The notes under the pieces were generated by a model. That model was not told the origin of the DNA. It was given only the letters and a program-made list of their open reading frames with translations, and made no database searches. From assembly GCA_013180625.2 (NCBI GenBank), contig SNVD02014965.1, positions 310,001 to 374,000 on the forward strand: DNA of 64,000 nt, given 5' to 3'. Positions 34,706 to 46,025 of the stretch are shown here, piece by piece; position 1 is the first letter of the stretch, and every line of letters begins with the position of its first letter. The DNA is from Boswellia sacra (taxonomy: Eukaryota > Streptophyta > Magnoliopsida > Sapindales > Burseraceae). The translations under genes and the position numbers were made by a program.

Positions 34706-35525
34706 ATGGCCGACAAATCAAGAACTAATTCCGACAACCAGCCAAGCTGGCGGCAGCGGTGCCGCCCTGCTTCTCTCCAAATCAATCCTATGTCGAGCTG
34801 GAACGTGGCGATTCCGCTCCTTTCACCATTGGTGCCGTCATCTACATCAATGGATCTGACGAGGGGAGGGGGAGGAGGAGGAGGAGGAGGGGATAACGAA
34901 GGAGAAGAGGAGGAAGATGATGATGATGATGATGATTATGACGATGGAGAAGATGATGATGGTAAACAACGTACCTGTGTTTCTGGTTTGTTTTAGACGT
35001 TTATACATGTGTAATCACGAGTTTGATTTCGTTTCTCAGATTCTGAAGCAACGCCATCTTCCACTTCTCAACAAAAACCTGAGTACTCTCTCTTCTCTGT
35101 CAAGCTTCTCTTTTTATTTTACATTTTTCGTGTAGTTAGCTTATTATCATCCTCAGTTGGTGTGTGGGTTAGTTAGATTTTTATTTTTTTTATTTTATCT
35201 TCTTGGGAGCATTTCTTCTGGTATAGTAGAACACTTTCTGTGATTTTGATTCTCTGTTCTATTTTTATTTTATTTTGTAAATTATTGTTTCTTGTACATT
35301 TAGTTTGATCTGTGGGGTTACAAGTTTTGGCATTGTCTTTTCGTTTTCGTTTATCTTTGTTGAGTGAGTGAGAGCTTTTTGCATGCAGTGATCCGTTTCT
35401 TGTGATTGGCTCTCTATATGCATAAATGATCAGTTCTGGGAATTCTTTTTCTGTTTCTATTGCAGATTTGTCCTTGTTGAACTACCGAAAATTCAGAAAG
35501 ATGTACAGTGTCCGATTTGTTTAGG
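34706..35525 (+). pseudogene. Captured RING1-type E3 ligase exons (Polycomb-like) with chimeric start
   Basis: An ATG at 34706 opens 96 codons that end in poly-Gly and a long acidic Glu/Asp run (34861-34960). A GGTAAACAACG donor follows, then an acceptor CTCAG at about 35040 and an exon coding SEATPSSTSQQKPEY. A further acceptor TTGCAG at 35466 precedes FVLVELPKIQKDVQCPICLG, with a GGTACTTAC donor at 35525. An acidic tract, then V-L----K-VQCPICLG, is the layout of plant RING1 proteins, which ubiquitinate histone H2A in PRC1. Only the first Cys pair (CPIC) of the RING remains. The residues before the acidic run do not match RING1 as I know it, so the start may be of other origin. Confidence 0.65.
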
Positions 35526-35849
35526 TACTTACTTGGTTTGATTTCCTCAATTTTCCCCCTCTTTTCTGCCATAGGCTACATAATTACTGTTGTTTGTCAC
35601 ATAAAAATTATTTAGATGGGTCCTTCTTGAAGAGGAGAAAGTTAGAATCAGGATAAAAATCTAAAACCTATGTTTTACTGTATAGCATAGTCCTGGTATT
35701 TATTGATTTTGTGAAATGTTGCTATGTAGAGTAAAACTTATTCATTCTGATAAGTGTTTAATAGTTTAAGTTCTATTTCCATTTAATTTTGTTATGTTTT
35801 GGACTGCATATTGTTTCATTGTAATGCTCATGTTGGTTGACTGGTGTTC

Positions 35850-36280
35850 AAGAATGTTTTCAAAGCGAAATGCCATTTTGTTTTTCTCTCTGTTAAATTT
35901 CCACCGCACTTTCTGAGGCAAAATCTGAGTTCATCTGGTGCTTTACTAGAAATTACAGGGGCCAAAGGTGTTGTTGAAGTGAATGGCAATATTCACCGCA
36001 AAGACTCTAGTGTAGTTTTAAGAGGAGGTGATGAGCTGGTTTTTAGTCATTCCGAAAAACATTCATATGTATCCTTTTCCTTGATGTTTCCATCTGCTTG
36101 ATGTGGAATTTTAGTTTATTTATATTTGTTGGATTTTGCAATTTTTCATATGATTTTAACAGCTACTTGTCTTGATGAATATCCTGTAAGTTCCTTGACG
36201 AAGAGTTAGATTTTTTAGCAGCTCAATGATGACAATTTAATTGCTCCTGTCATACCTTCTTCAATGAACATTTTGGTTCT
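35850..36280 (+). pseudogene. Captured FHA-domain AAA-ATPase exons
   Basis: The open stretch 35844-36101 contains SSGALLEITGAKGVVEVNG, then KDSSVVLRGGDELVFSH and EKHSYV. These match the C-terminal half of the FHA domain in the plant FHA/AAA+ ATPase family (the large mitochondrial-type ATPases related to MSP1/ATAD1). After an intron-like gap, QLNDDNLIAPVIPSSMNIL (about 36220-36275, following TTTTTTAGCAG) matches the next exon of that family. The ATPase domain is absent. Its place right after RING1 exons in the same sense makes the CACTA a two-gene chimera. It cannot make an ATPase. Confidence 0.72.
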
Positions 36281-36289
36281 GATATACAC

Positions 36290-36481
36290 TTGGAGATGTT
36301 AGCATTTCTGAAAGTCCCTAAAGTGGCACTACTGCCAACTACAAATGATGGCTCAGCTGCACCAATAGCTCCACCTATGCCAGCTGACTCTCACCCTGAC
36401 ATTGATCATTATTTCTTCCACTGTATGTGTAATTCTTTTTATTCCTTTATTGGTGCATTAGAGTGTATTGAAAAATTATAA
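36290..36481 (+). other. Pro/Ala-rich ORF, possible third captured exon
   Basis: 63 codons with KVPKVALLPTTNDGSAAPIA and PPMPADSHPDIDHYFFH. A donor-like GTATGTGTAA lies inside the end. It may be another captured exon or a continuation of the preceding gene; I do not recognise it. Confidence 0.3.
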
Positions 36482-36644
36482 TTCAAAGGGTGGTCAGAGG
36501 AAGAAGAGGAGATTTATAACATAACAATTCTGACTAATTTAATTGTATACATATTAGGTGGGCAGATACAAGAGCCCAGATAAGCATCCTTTCTTTCCAA
36601 ATGAATTGCATTTTTCTGGATTTTCATGGTAATTATTATATATA

Positions 36645-36943
36645 TATATTAATTTTTTTTAAATATTTGGCGGTTAAAAATTGCCAAGTATATTTTTTTT
36701 AATTTTTAAAACTATTATACTTGGCGGCCAAAAACCACCAAGTATTTTTTTTTTAATTTTTTAAACCTATTATACTTGGCGGTCAAAAACCGCCAAGTAT
36801 AGTCAGTTGCATATTTGGCAGGTTGACTGACCGCCAAATATAGTCAAATTAACTATATTTGGCGATGTCATTGGTGGCGCTTTCAAGACCGCCAAATATG
36901 ATCATATCAAAAACCGTCAAATATGATCATTTTTCTTGTAGTG
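36645..36943. repeat. CACTA1 right subterminal palindromes
   Basis: At least five units of the form TACTTGGCGGTCAAAAACCGCCAAGTA or ATATTTGGCGG...CCGCCAAATAT occur up to the terminal TTTTTCTTGTAGTG. Each is a perfect or near-perfect hairpin with an AAAA loop. Such arrays bind the CACTA transposase. Confidence 0.85.
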
Positions 36944-38132
36944 AAATAAATTCTTTATTCTTTCCTATAACAACTGACTTGCTAAAAGTAACAGAATAGC
37001 CAAAATTTATTAAACAAGAAACTAGAATCAAACTTCGTTTAAATTCCAGAACAAAATAACAATTGTTCAAAATAATGTATCTTTTGCTATCAAAATATGG
37101 ATACAGTTCTCTAACTGCACGAGCGAACACCAAAACTCCATTGCCTAGTCTCAAGCTTAACTCCCTTTCACTTAGCTGTCAGGTTACTTGGAACCCCTGT
37201 AAAGAAAAGCAAACATGGTTAGTGGCACCAGAATCTACAATCCAAGTATTGATAGATTTTTCCACAAAGCATGGTTCAAAAAAGAGTACACTACCTTTAT
37301 TGGCTTTCTTTTCAACTAAGTAGGTTAGGCAATTTCTTTTCGAATGCCCATCCACATTGTAGTCAAAACATTTACCTTTCAGCTTCTTTTCTCCTTTGGC
37401 GATTTTCTTTGTAGGAGTTGTCGCATTCTTTTTCTTTCCTTTGTGCTTGTTCTTTGCTTTCTTAGAAGATTTATCAACAACAAAAGAAACAGAAGGTTTA
37501 ACTATGTTGACTTCTTTCTTCTTGCCAAGCATTATTTCCTCAGTGTTTTCCAAATCTTTCATGAGCCTGATCAAAGTATAAACCTTATGGTTTAGTTTAT
37601 AGTCGAACTTGAACTAATTAAAGGTATCATTGAGAGACCCTAAGACTATGTCTATCTGAGCATCTGCATCAATCTCTGCACCCACGACCTCTGCTTGATT
37701 TAGGGCTGCGATGACTTTCAACATATAATCCCCAAACAAGCTCATTTGGTCCTTGTTTCATGCTCATAAACCTTGTACGGCCTGCCTCGTTGGTTGATGT
37801 CCCTTATCACCAAACATCTCATGTAAGTAATCCATAATGTCAACTGCATTGTCTATACCTTTATGTTGTGCCTGAAGCACATCATTCATCGAGGTAAGTA
37901 TGTAACAATTGGCAATTTCATTAGCATTCCTCCAAGTGTTGTAATACTCCCTCTTTGCTTGAGTGGACTCATCAATAAGGACATTTAGGACTGGATCAGT
38001 CAAAACCCATTTGATCTTATCAAATGATGTTACAATATCCAATTTTAATTTGCACTCAGCATAGTTTTTCCCCTGAAGCATGTAATCGTTAAGAATGGAA
38101 GCTATTGGATTCATTTTTTGTAAAACAAGCAT
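36944..38132 (-). pseudogene. Ty1-copia gag and protease fragment
   Basis: Gag starts near 38132 (MLVLQKMNPIASILNDYMLQ) and runs with a frameshift to a zinc knuckle CFDYNVDGHSKRNC at about 37350, where the second Cys of CX2CX4HX4C is replaced by Tyr. A Lys-rich linker precedes it. The protease follows with the active-site motif WIVDSGATNHVC near 37230. From 37155 to 36944 the sequence continues toward the GAG-pre-integrase region, then is split by CACTA1. The gag-protease-integrase-RT order is that of Ty1-copia. Stops and shifts make it non-functional. Confidence 0.82.
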
Positions 38133-38695
38133 ACGTCCTTATCATTGACTATACAACTTTTAGAATATTACTATATGATGTGCGGGATGCCAAAATGCAA
38201 ACGCAACGCAAAGCAAAATAATCCGCAATATATTTTATGGTGCTTTAATCAAATAATTATCACTTTTCTTTAGGAAAATTTGATAACTCTATTTGATTAA
38301 ATTAGAACTCTTTCTAATTTTTATTATTTCCAAAATGACTCTTATTTTAATAATAATAACCACCATATATTTATTCCTTAATTAATGAAATCATTCCCTT
38401 AGAGAATATCTTTTCAAAAATTACGTTGGGTGTGTGAACATTGTTTCGATTGACTCCGAGATTGCATCATAGTGAAATTTCTTTAGGAAATAGCACTTAA
38501 ATTGCATCATAGTGAAATTTCTTTAGGAAATAGCACTTAATGGTTCGCTTTGATCAATTTTATCCATAGGAGATCCAGTCTTGGGAAATAACTACCAAAA
38601 GTCCTCCATTAGGGAGCAAGACCCTAAGATGAGCCAAGCCGAGGCTCACGGATAGCCCATACAAATTGACCAATAATGGAGGCTTTAGGTTTACA
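38133..38695 (-). repeat. Upstream (5' UTR/LTR-like) region of the copia element
   Basis: Non-coding AT-rich sequence directly upstream of gag on the minus strand, probably the leader and LTR of this copia element. No primer binding site was recognised. It contains a 40-bp exact tandem duplication (38462-38541). It is interrupted at 38695 by CACTA2; the likely continuation is at 44724. Confidence 0.45.
38462..38541. repeat. 40-bp direct tandem duplication
   Basis: The unit TTGCATCATAGTGAAATTTC, then TTTAGGAAATAGCACTTAA occurs twice in a row with no visible difference, a recent replication-slippage type duplication. Confidence 0.9.
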
Positions 38696-38709
38696 CACTA
38701 CAAAAAAAT

Positions 38710-39050
38710 GGGCCTTTTACCGCGGGCCGAAACCGCGGTAAAATGCCTTCTACGGCGGGCATACGGCGGTTTAAGCCTGCCGTATAAAATGACGCCGTAA
38801 AAATTCATTTTACTTTTTACCGCGGTTTTGACCCTCGATAAAAGGTCTTTTACCGCGGGCGCTTGGCCCGCCGTAAAAGTTCATGGTGTGGTGGAAAATT
38901 ATTTACCGCGGGCGCTCGGCCCGCCTTAAATGATTATAAAAAAGTGTGGTCCGTCTTTTACCGCAGATGTGTGCCCGCCGTAAAAAGTACTTGTTATTAT
39001 TCCAGGTCATTAACCGCGGTCATTAGGCCCGCAGTAAAAAAATGCTCAAC
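38710..39050. repeat. CACTA2 left subterminal palindromes (ACCGCGG core)
   Basis: Seven or more units of TTTTACCGCGGGCNNNNGGCCCGCCGTAAAA type occur in 340 bp. They are strikingly GC-rich against the surrounding DNA and rich in CpG. The last units (GTCATTAACCGCGGTCATTAGGCCCGCAG) are the most diverged. Confidence 0.88.
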
Positions 39051-40274
39051 TCCCAGAACCCCTTTTGCAATTTATATGAAATCTGGGCCTGTAACCATTT
39101 TTTCAATCTATTTTTTTCTAATTAATTCAAATAATTCATCATATGAAAACATGAACCAATAAAATAATATTTCAATAAAAAAATAAGAGTACAACATAAG
39201 AGTATATTATCACAAACACATAAACTAATAAGTTATACATTCACATACAACATAAGAGTACCAAGTTTATTTGCTCTTCACCATAAGTTATACAAATAAA
39301 TTTTGTGATGTCGCTCTTCACCATTTCCTCCATTTGGTTTTACTGCATGTAAATGGAATTTGCAATCACAAAGATGACCCAAAACAGTAACATCAGCCTC
39401 AAAAGTACACTTGTTCAGGAAATCCTACATCATTCACGTCAAGCAAGGCAATCTGTTCAGTACATAAATCTAGAATCTTGAGCCCATGCACCCATCCCAA
39501 CCTAAAAGAATTGGATATTGAAGAAGGAAGAGTAAGAAAAAGCTTGATAAATAAACAAATGCTTTAATCAAATTGCCTCTCAACATCAACTAAATTGAAC
39601 CAAAATTCAAGCTGTGATATATTGTTTAGCAGCATGAAAGCAATAAAACATGGCAAAAGCACTCTTACCCAGAAACAGAGGTAGATTTGACCCGTGTACT
39701 ATAGATCGAGTAGTCTTCCACTCTATACAAAAACAACATACAATTGCACATTATAAATACAATAGAGGAAAAAAAATTACAAAAAGAAATGAAAAAGAAA
39801 ATGCTCAAGACAATTTAAATGACAAATGAAGGTCAAAAGAATTTGACCACTATCACCATAAACATTAATATCTTTAACAATATCAGAATGAAAAATAAAT
39901 TGCATCAAAATGGTGATGATCATACAAAGCCAGCCCCACCAAATAAAAAATTAAAAATAAAAGTCTAAGGCAAATAAACTCATTTGGAACTGCAAAGATG
40001 ATTGCTAGAATTGTACTGAATTAGCTACAGAAGATAATTAAGTTTGTACATGGTACGCCACATAGGCTCTAGAAGCTATATCTTTAGTGCCTTCTCTCTT
40101 GCAAACCGAAAAGAGATGAGGCCCATTCTGAGGCTCAATATCTTTACTTGATCATACACTTGAAAGTTGACACGAGGAAGTGAGGTCACAAATAAAGTTA
40201 CCACCACAAGTCAAAGGCCTAGAAAGGTAAAGCAGAGAATATTTGTCCATAAAAACCAATAAGAAACTTTCCAC
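39051..40274. other. Internal CACTA2 sequence, no gene recognised
   Basis: AT-rich, with no protein motif on either strand. It lies between the left subterminal repeats and the 3' end of the VPS36 fragment and may include captured 3' flanking DNA of that gene (repeated CACATACAACATAAGAG words at 39190-39260). Confidence 0.4.
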
Positions 40275-42412
40275 TTACAAGTATAAATCATCCGGAATGA
40301 TTTTAGGAAACAGATTGATATAAAAGCGGAAGCCATCTGGACTGACATCTCTACACAAAAGGCCTGCAAAAGATTTCCAATTGGATATTAGATCTAAAAG
40401 GTCTGAAATATTCTAATAAAGCTGCAAAGTACCATACCTTTGCCCTCAGCAGTTAGAAGATGCTCCTTGGCCATGGCAAGAGCAATCCCTATTGTCATTG
40501 CAGCATCGCTGGCACTTATTCCTACTCTAAGGGCTTCAGGCTTCGTCACAAGGGTTTTAAGTCTAGCAAAAACCTGCAGTTGACAGCACCAGGTTAGTGC
40601 TTATCATGCAAGTCAAATGAACAAAGCAGAAGAAAAATACTTTAAAAAAAAAAAGAAAAGAAATTCAACAATATAAAACAGCTTAAAGATGAAAGAGATC
40701 ACCTCCTCATACTGTGGGCTTTGTTCTGGATGACCATGACTCCACTATCAAACTTTCGAAGCATTACTAGACTATTGAACAAAGTAATAAAACAAGTAAG
40801 CATCATTATATAAGAAAATGAACAAAATTTTTTAGATGAATTCCACTATAAAAGGTCATTAGCAATAGAAGGTCATTCTGCCAAATATATAAGCGAAGAA
40901 AATCTCAGACATACACATCAAACTTCCCGAAGAGAACATTCTTGCAAAAAATCCTGTGGTGAGATCAATGCTGTGAAAAAGAAGAATATTATTAGTTAAA
41001 AAAGGAAAATAAAAAACAGAGAATTTTCTTCCTATGCAAGCAAAAATTCTCCAGCAAAATCACTTTTGTAAAGGTGAGTATTGAAGAGAGAGAGGGAAAC
41101 AAGGAGAATAGGGATAATAAAACCTGTGCCCCTAGCACGTTTACCTGTGCCCCTAGCATGGTTGAAGAGACAATAGATATCAATGAGATTGATCATTCCT
41201 CCAGCTTTATCCAAAGGAATTTTGACAAAATCTACCAACTATACATCAAGAAATAATAAATTTAAACTGTCTTAGAAACAGATTCACCTTAGAAGGAAGT
41301 CCACTTGACCAAAGAACTTTAATATATAATCATATGAAATATAAACTCATACAGATTAAGAAAAAAAAGAAAGAAGGTAGAACCGTGAAACACAGTTGGA
41401 GTCCCTGATAAATGTGGACCAGATAAAATCCACAAATTTACAGTAAAACAATAATTACACTCCATATATCTAACCAATATTTAATTCTATCTTTAACGCA
41501 ACAACAAGTTATCACCAAATTTAAAAGCTCAAACTTACAAGAAAAATTCCAACTCCAACAATAAAATTTAAGTTCTAAATAAGGAAACCAAAAGTGTATA
41601 TATCCTTATTTCTTCTATGGCCTGAGATTCCCTCAAATTATAAGTTTGATTTTTGATGCTAAACATTAGTTTAATTTCAAATCAATCACTTATATACTTA
41701 AGACAATGTGCATAATTTCTTCTGGTTTCCTAACTTAGAAATCCCAAAAATTAAAGCTTTAGCATACCTGAATTGATTGTAGATGGTTTCTATCTAAAGA
41801 ACCAGATTCCTAAGACTTAATGGGAAGTTCTATGTAAATCCTTCCACGCTTGCTCAAATAACCCTTGTAAACCTAAAATCTCTAGTAGTTTTCACATGCC
41901 CTCTTGAAAAGAGATTACAAAACAACAGAACTAGTTGCATCAAACATGAATAAGCGAGTAGCAAACCTGGCGTGACAATTTTTGGAGATACAAGGCACCT
42001 GCAGACTCTTTTGTAACAGGAGATACAATACCAATGCTCAATAACCAATCTTGCATCTCTTCTTTAGAACCCTTTTCCTCGTCATTTGCTTAACTGTTTT
42101 GAGAATTTGAGCCAGACAAAAGTTTCTGCCTCATCTTCTCAGCTAGCATTACCATGTCTTTAGCCTTATTCTGCAAATCCAACAAATAACAATGCAATCA
42201 CTAAACAAATTCTCCAACACATCAATGAAAATGAATGTTGAAAAGGAATACCATGAGAGCGTTCAAGTCCTGGAAAGCTTCGTGCAAGCTCCTGTCAGTA
42301 CTCTCCCACATCTCCTGTTCCTTTCTAAGTATTCCCGCTACTCCCACCATTCTCACCGACCCATCACTCCCATATAACCCACCACCGGAACTCGAACCCA
42401 GACCCGAAACCG
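40275..42412 (-). pseudogene. VPS36: Captured VPS36 (ESCRT-II subunit) C-terminal half, exons and introns
   Basis: Minus-strand exons follow the plant VPS36 order. At 42412-42253 are [20 protein letters not shown] and [12 protein letters not shown]. At 42175-41970 are KDMVMLAEKMRQKLLSG and [20 protein letters not shown]. At 41240-41120 is [20 protein letters not shown]. At about 40770-40720 is MLRKFDSGVMVIQNKAHS. At 40575-40440 are [13 protein letters not shown] and [20 protein letters not shown]. At 40365-40275 is [20 protein letters not shown], then the stop. VPS36 is part of ESCRT-II, which sorts ubiquitinated membrane cargo at endosomes. The N-terminal GLUE domain is missing, and a TAA stop (42090-42092) and damaged exons show decay. 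Introns are retained, so capture was from genomic DNA. Confidence 0.88.
41125..41165. repeat. Short direct duplication in the VPS36 fragment
   Basis: CCTGTGCCCCTAGCACGTTTA is followed at once by CCTGTGCCCCTAGCATGG. The duplication falls in the exon coding ARGTG and helps to wreck the reading frame. Confidence 0.75.
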
Positions 42413-42419
42413 AATAATT

Positions 42420-44010
42420 CTATATCAATAATTCTGCATGCCCACTAAAATTCAATATCAGCAGTTTAAAAAAATTGAAAAATGACATTTTACCTGCTAC
42501 TAATATTACTATTTACTTGAAAATGTCTAGCTGCAAATCAAATTTAGTTAGATGTTCCTTTTTCTCTCTATCTAACCTTTCTTGAATTAGAGTTGACAAA
42601 TTTCAGTGCTAAAGAAAGCCTTTTTAAGTAGCCAAAATAAATAAGAAATAGAAGAGAAAAAAAAAATAACATAGAACATGACCAACCTTCCCCAACTAAA
42701 TGTGATACCTGAAAATAATCATTTAAAGCTTAGGGGCCTTAATAAAATTTGCCCAAATTTAGCCTTTGTCGGATCAAGAAGTGGTTTCCACCTGATTTAA
42801 CTTGGTCAGGGAATATTATTATGTAAATAAATCTTGCAACCAAGTGATAAACTTTTATTTGTAAAAGTAAAAAAATATGTGGCCTAAAACAATGAATGAG
42901 ACAATATTAATAAATGCCATTTAAAGTCATAGTGTTACACTTCTTTACAAAGCTTTGACTATACAAAACAGAATATAATGCTTGAGACAATGTCAATAAA
43001 TGCCATTTAAACCCTTCTGCACCTTTATAAAGCTTTGACGATTGACTTTATATGTATGTTAACCCAAAACCCGAGAGAAAGTTTAAAAGGAGTACAAGGA
43101 GAAGAAAGGAGAAGCAAATAGAAGAAAGAGAGAGGGAGTAAAAGTAACAAGTAGAAAAGAAATTAGCTACTAAAAGAAAGATTAGAGAATTTGCCCGTAC
43201 TGAACAAGTTTTCAATAGTTGCAAGTAACGTAGCTTTATAACCAATAAGTATATTCTCTTTCACTTCTTTTTTCAATTACATGTTTTGCACTTTTAATCA
43301 CTTTACCTTGTTCTTTTTCCTCCGCATTTTTTTAAACAAGTTCTTATTTAAATAATGCAAATTGCCTATAACATCAATGGCCAGCTGCAAGCCACATCTC
43401 TCCATAGTTGGGATTAGCCCGTGATATGCATACACTATGATTGGTTTGGCAAGAGAAGTAAAGATAATAAAGATTTAAAAACCTATAACTAAATCAATCT
43501 TTTTGTCTGTTTGGATAACATACATTTCATAGGTGTTGATAGCAAAGAAGAAGCTACAATATTTATACATGGGCCTCGCAGAGAGTAAATGCATAAAAAG
43601 CTGAGTGGAATCTTTATCTTTTGGACCCTTTTCTTGTAGATGGAAACATGCCATAAAGGATAAGTGATAATTTGTCTATACATGTGGTTCATTAGACTCG
43701 AATAACTCAAGTAGGACAAGACTTTATTTGTAAAATTGGAATAAATTAATAACTTTAGCAGATTTGAAACACAAACAAATTAAATTGATAAACATATCTT
43801 GATTTCAGATTTAACAAATGAAATCCCAAACTCCCAACATTTATTAACATCTAATTTACCAAATTAAAACTAAAAAATTAAACACCTAAACAGAATCTAA
43901 GCACAAATAAAAAAATTCAAATAATTAAATTCAAAAAGGAATTAAAATCATTAAATCAAATGCATTAGTCATGAGGTAGCATCAGGTAATGGCTTACCAA
44001 ATGGGTTTTC
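42420..44010. other. Internal CACTA2 sequence, no gene recognised
   Basis: AT-rich, non-coding. It includes a purine-rich GAGAAGGAGAAG stretch at 43,095-43,140 and two near-duplicate words (AATAAATGCCATTTAAA at 42,909 and 42,990, about 80 bp apart). It is presumably captured flank or CACTA filler between the two host-gene pieces. Confidence 0.4.
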
Positions 44011-44016
44011 GTGTTC

Positions 44017-44290
44017 ATGATGGAAGGAGGGGGGTTAGGTTCCAATACTGTTCCTCAACCTCAAGCTCCGTTTGATAAATCACGGGTTTTGGATGTCAAA
44101 CCTCTTGGTAGTTTGGTTCCAGTATTGCCATCAACACTGCTTCCAATGTGCGCCTCCTTGTGGTCCTTTCGCAGCTGGATTTTCGCCAATTTGCCCTTTT
44201 AATACGCCGCTAACTACACCTGATAAAAGACAGAACAACGAACTAGATGTCGCTTGCTTCATTCGCTGCTGCTCTTATCTGCTCTTTTAG
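44017..44290 (+). pseudogene. Captured SUVH1/3-type histone methyltransferase N-terminus
   Basis: The frame from 44017 reads MMEGGGLGSNTVPQPQAPFD, then KSRVLDVKPLGSLVPVLP. After a frameshift near 44130-44150 the next frame gives GPFAAGFSPICPFNTPLTTP. This is the N-terminal signature of plant SUVH1/SUVH3-like proteins (MEGG...DKSRVLDVKPLR-LVPVFP, then Pro-rich PFGPFP-GFSPFYPF). These proteins carry SRA and SET domains for binding methylated DNA and H3K9 methylation, none of which is present here. It lies in opposite sense to the VPS36 piece in the same CACTA. The frameshift rules out function. Confidence 0.75.
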
Positions 44291-44599
44291 GTCCCTTGAT
44301 GTTCATTTTTCTGATGTCTCTAATAGGATGTGGGCTCCTCTGCTTGGAAACCTGATAGGTAAAAGTTTCAATTCTCGTGGATCTGGTTCCAAGCAAAAGA
44401 AGGTAAAGAAGGGCAAAATATTAGGGATTTGTTGGGAAATGGCAAGAAAATGTGAAAAGGATTTGTTGGGAGAGAACAAACGTGAAAGGAAAGGAGATTT
44501 GATGGAAAATTTAGGGATTAGGAAATTAGGAGACAGGAGTCGAGAGACGGGGGGAAGTGATAAAATTATTTTAAAAGATTTTATTGCAGGCCACTAAAA

Positions 44600-44723
44600 A
44601 TTGCCTCGGATATAATACATTTCTACTGCGACTGTAGTAGCCCGCCGTAGAATTTAATTTTTTACTGCACATCTTAAGGCCTGCCGTATATATGTATAGT
44701 AAAAAACATATCTTTTAGTAGTG
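44600..44723. repeat. CACTA2 right subterminal repeats and terminus
   Basis: GCGACTGTAGTAGCCCGCCG and CACATCTTAAGGCCTGCCG are degenerate copies of the left-end palindrome. The element ends TCTTTTAGTAGTG. Confidence 0.75.
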
Positions 44724-46025
44724 AAATTTAATTAAACCTTGTCCCACTCAAACATTTAAAAGCTTTGGGATTTTGGTTAAAAATATGATTCATATAACTT
44801 TTTTAAACTCTTCGAAACTTTTATGTCCATATTTTACTACTTAATTAATCTCATCACTTAAGTGTATGTTTTATATTCTATTTATCAAACTCTTTGATAA
44901 ATATATAAATCATTTTGTTTAATTACTTTAATTAATCTAATCAATTTACGTAATTTAATTTATATAATCCATTAATCAAACTCTTTGATTAATTATATAT
45001 AGAACTATGCATGAACATGTTATAATGCATGGTGTGCTATCCTTAGTCTACATGACATGTTATCACATTTTCATTTCATTTTAAATAAATTAAAAAAGTT
45101 ATCACTTGGCCTTCTCCTAAAAATATAAAATAAATATCTTTTGGAATCTTGACTCTTCTCGTTCCGGAAATCCTCCTTTTGATTGTATTGATGTTTGTCC
45201 AAAATCTCAATTCCCATTTTAAATTTAAAAGATTTCAAAAATCTTAAAAATTCTAGTCTAAGTGAGAATTATATAATATCCACATATATCAAAAACTTAC
45301 ACTCAGCCCCCTGCATTGTGGAACAGTTCCAGAAATTGCAGTTACACCCCTGCAGAGTCCAGAATCTGGAACAGTTTCAGAACTTACAATTTCACCTGGA
45401 ACGGTTCTAGAAATTGCGGTTTCACCCCTGCAGAATGCTGTCACGGTTTTTGGGCTTTTATTCATCTCTTTTGCTATTATTTTGGGCTGGAAACCAACCT
45501 AAACACAAACGTTGAACTAAGCCTAAAACCCAATAACACTCATCTAAGCCCAAATTACAAAATAAAATTAGGCCCAAAAGGTGATTAATTTAGGAATCAA
45601 TTTTGAACACATTAAACAAGCAAACCGTAAGCTTCTTTTGCATCTTTTTGGGCTGCCCCTCATGTGTCCAGTCAACATGACTCCAGCCCAGGGCCATGTC
45701 GCACCAAAAACAATTGTGCAAGATACACATGGGCCTAAGTCTTCGACTCAAATGGCAAGGCTCATGACGTAACCAGTTCCAACATGCTTTGCTTCAATTA
45801 TTATAACAATCACAGTGCGCGGCCACCTCACGATCTCTAATAATTTGGGCGTTTCTTTCATCAAATAAGTTCAGCCGCCTTTCAACATCATCTCCGTCAC
45901 TTTTTTTCCGTCTTGAAATCAATATAATGCACTTGAACGCAATTAATTGTAATTAACTACAATCGTGCCTTAATCTCATGTTACATATTAGTTGCATTTA
46001 TGTGAGATCTAAAAATATTAAATTA
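44724..46025. other. Flank of CACTA2, copia LTR-like, no coding
   Basis: AT-rich sequence probably continuing the LTR/leader interrupted at 38695. It has inverted ATCAAACTCTTTGAT words at 44,886 and 44,966. A ~45-bp repeat occurs three times at about 45312-45445 (TGGAACAGTTCCAGAAATTG, then TTACACCCCTGCAGA). Short + ORFs here have no motif. Boundaries with the SIRE-like LTR at 46026 are unclear. Confidence 0.4.
45312..45445. repeat. ~45-bp direct repeat, three copies
   Basis: The words GGAACAGTTCCAGAAATTGC, GGAACAGTTTCAGAACTTAC and GGAACGGTTCTAGAAATTGC are each followed by a TTACACC or TTTCACC box, with CCCTGCAGA after the first and third. Confidence 0.8.

Larger units (their letters stand above)
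33890..36943. mobile_element. CACTA transposon (CACTA1), 3.05 kb with captured host exons
   Basis: The left end CACTACAAGAATTTTT and the inverted right end CACTACAAGAAAAATG define CACTA termini. They are flanked by the 3-bp duplication AAA (33887-33889 and 36944-36946), and the copia coding sequence resumes beyond. There is no transposase. The right end carries palindromic TTGGCGGTC...GACCGCCAA units. The interior holds a TATA-like TATATAAAG near 34624, CT-rich leader-like DNA, and exons resembling two host genes in + sense. It is non-autonomous. Confidence 0.88.
38696..44723. mobile_element. CACTA transposon (CACTA2), 6.03 kb with captured host exons
   Basis: The left end CACTACAAAAAAATGGGCC and the inverted right end CACTACTAAAAGATATG are CACTA termini. 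Adjacent 3-bp flanks are ACA and AAA, a 2/3 match. Left (38710-39050) and right (44600-44700) subterminal regions share a different palindrome core, TTTACCGCGGGC / GCCCGCCGTAAA. No transposase is seen. The interior carries VPS36 exons in minus sense and an SUVH exon in plus sense, so two unrelated host genes were acquired. Confidence 0.85.

Noticed and set aside
34706..34996. A genuine acidic nuclear protein gene
   Set aside because: The acidic and Gly runs are simple codon repeats at the end of a captured exon, which meets a donor site; the rest of the gene is missing.
40275..42412. VPS36 as a functional host gene
   Set aside because: The N-terminal GLUE region is missing, an in-frame TAA is present at 42090-42092, one exon carries a duplication, and the locus lies inside CACTA termini.
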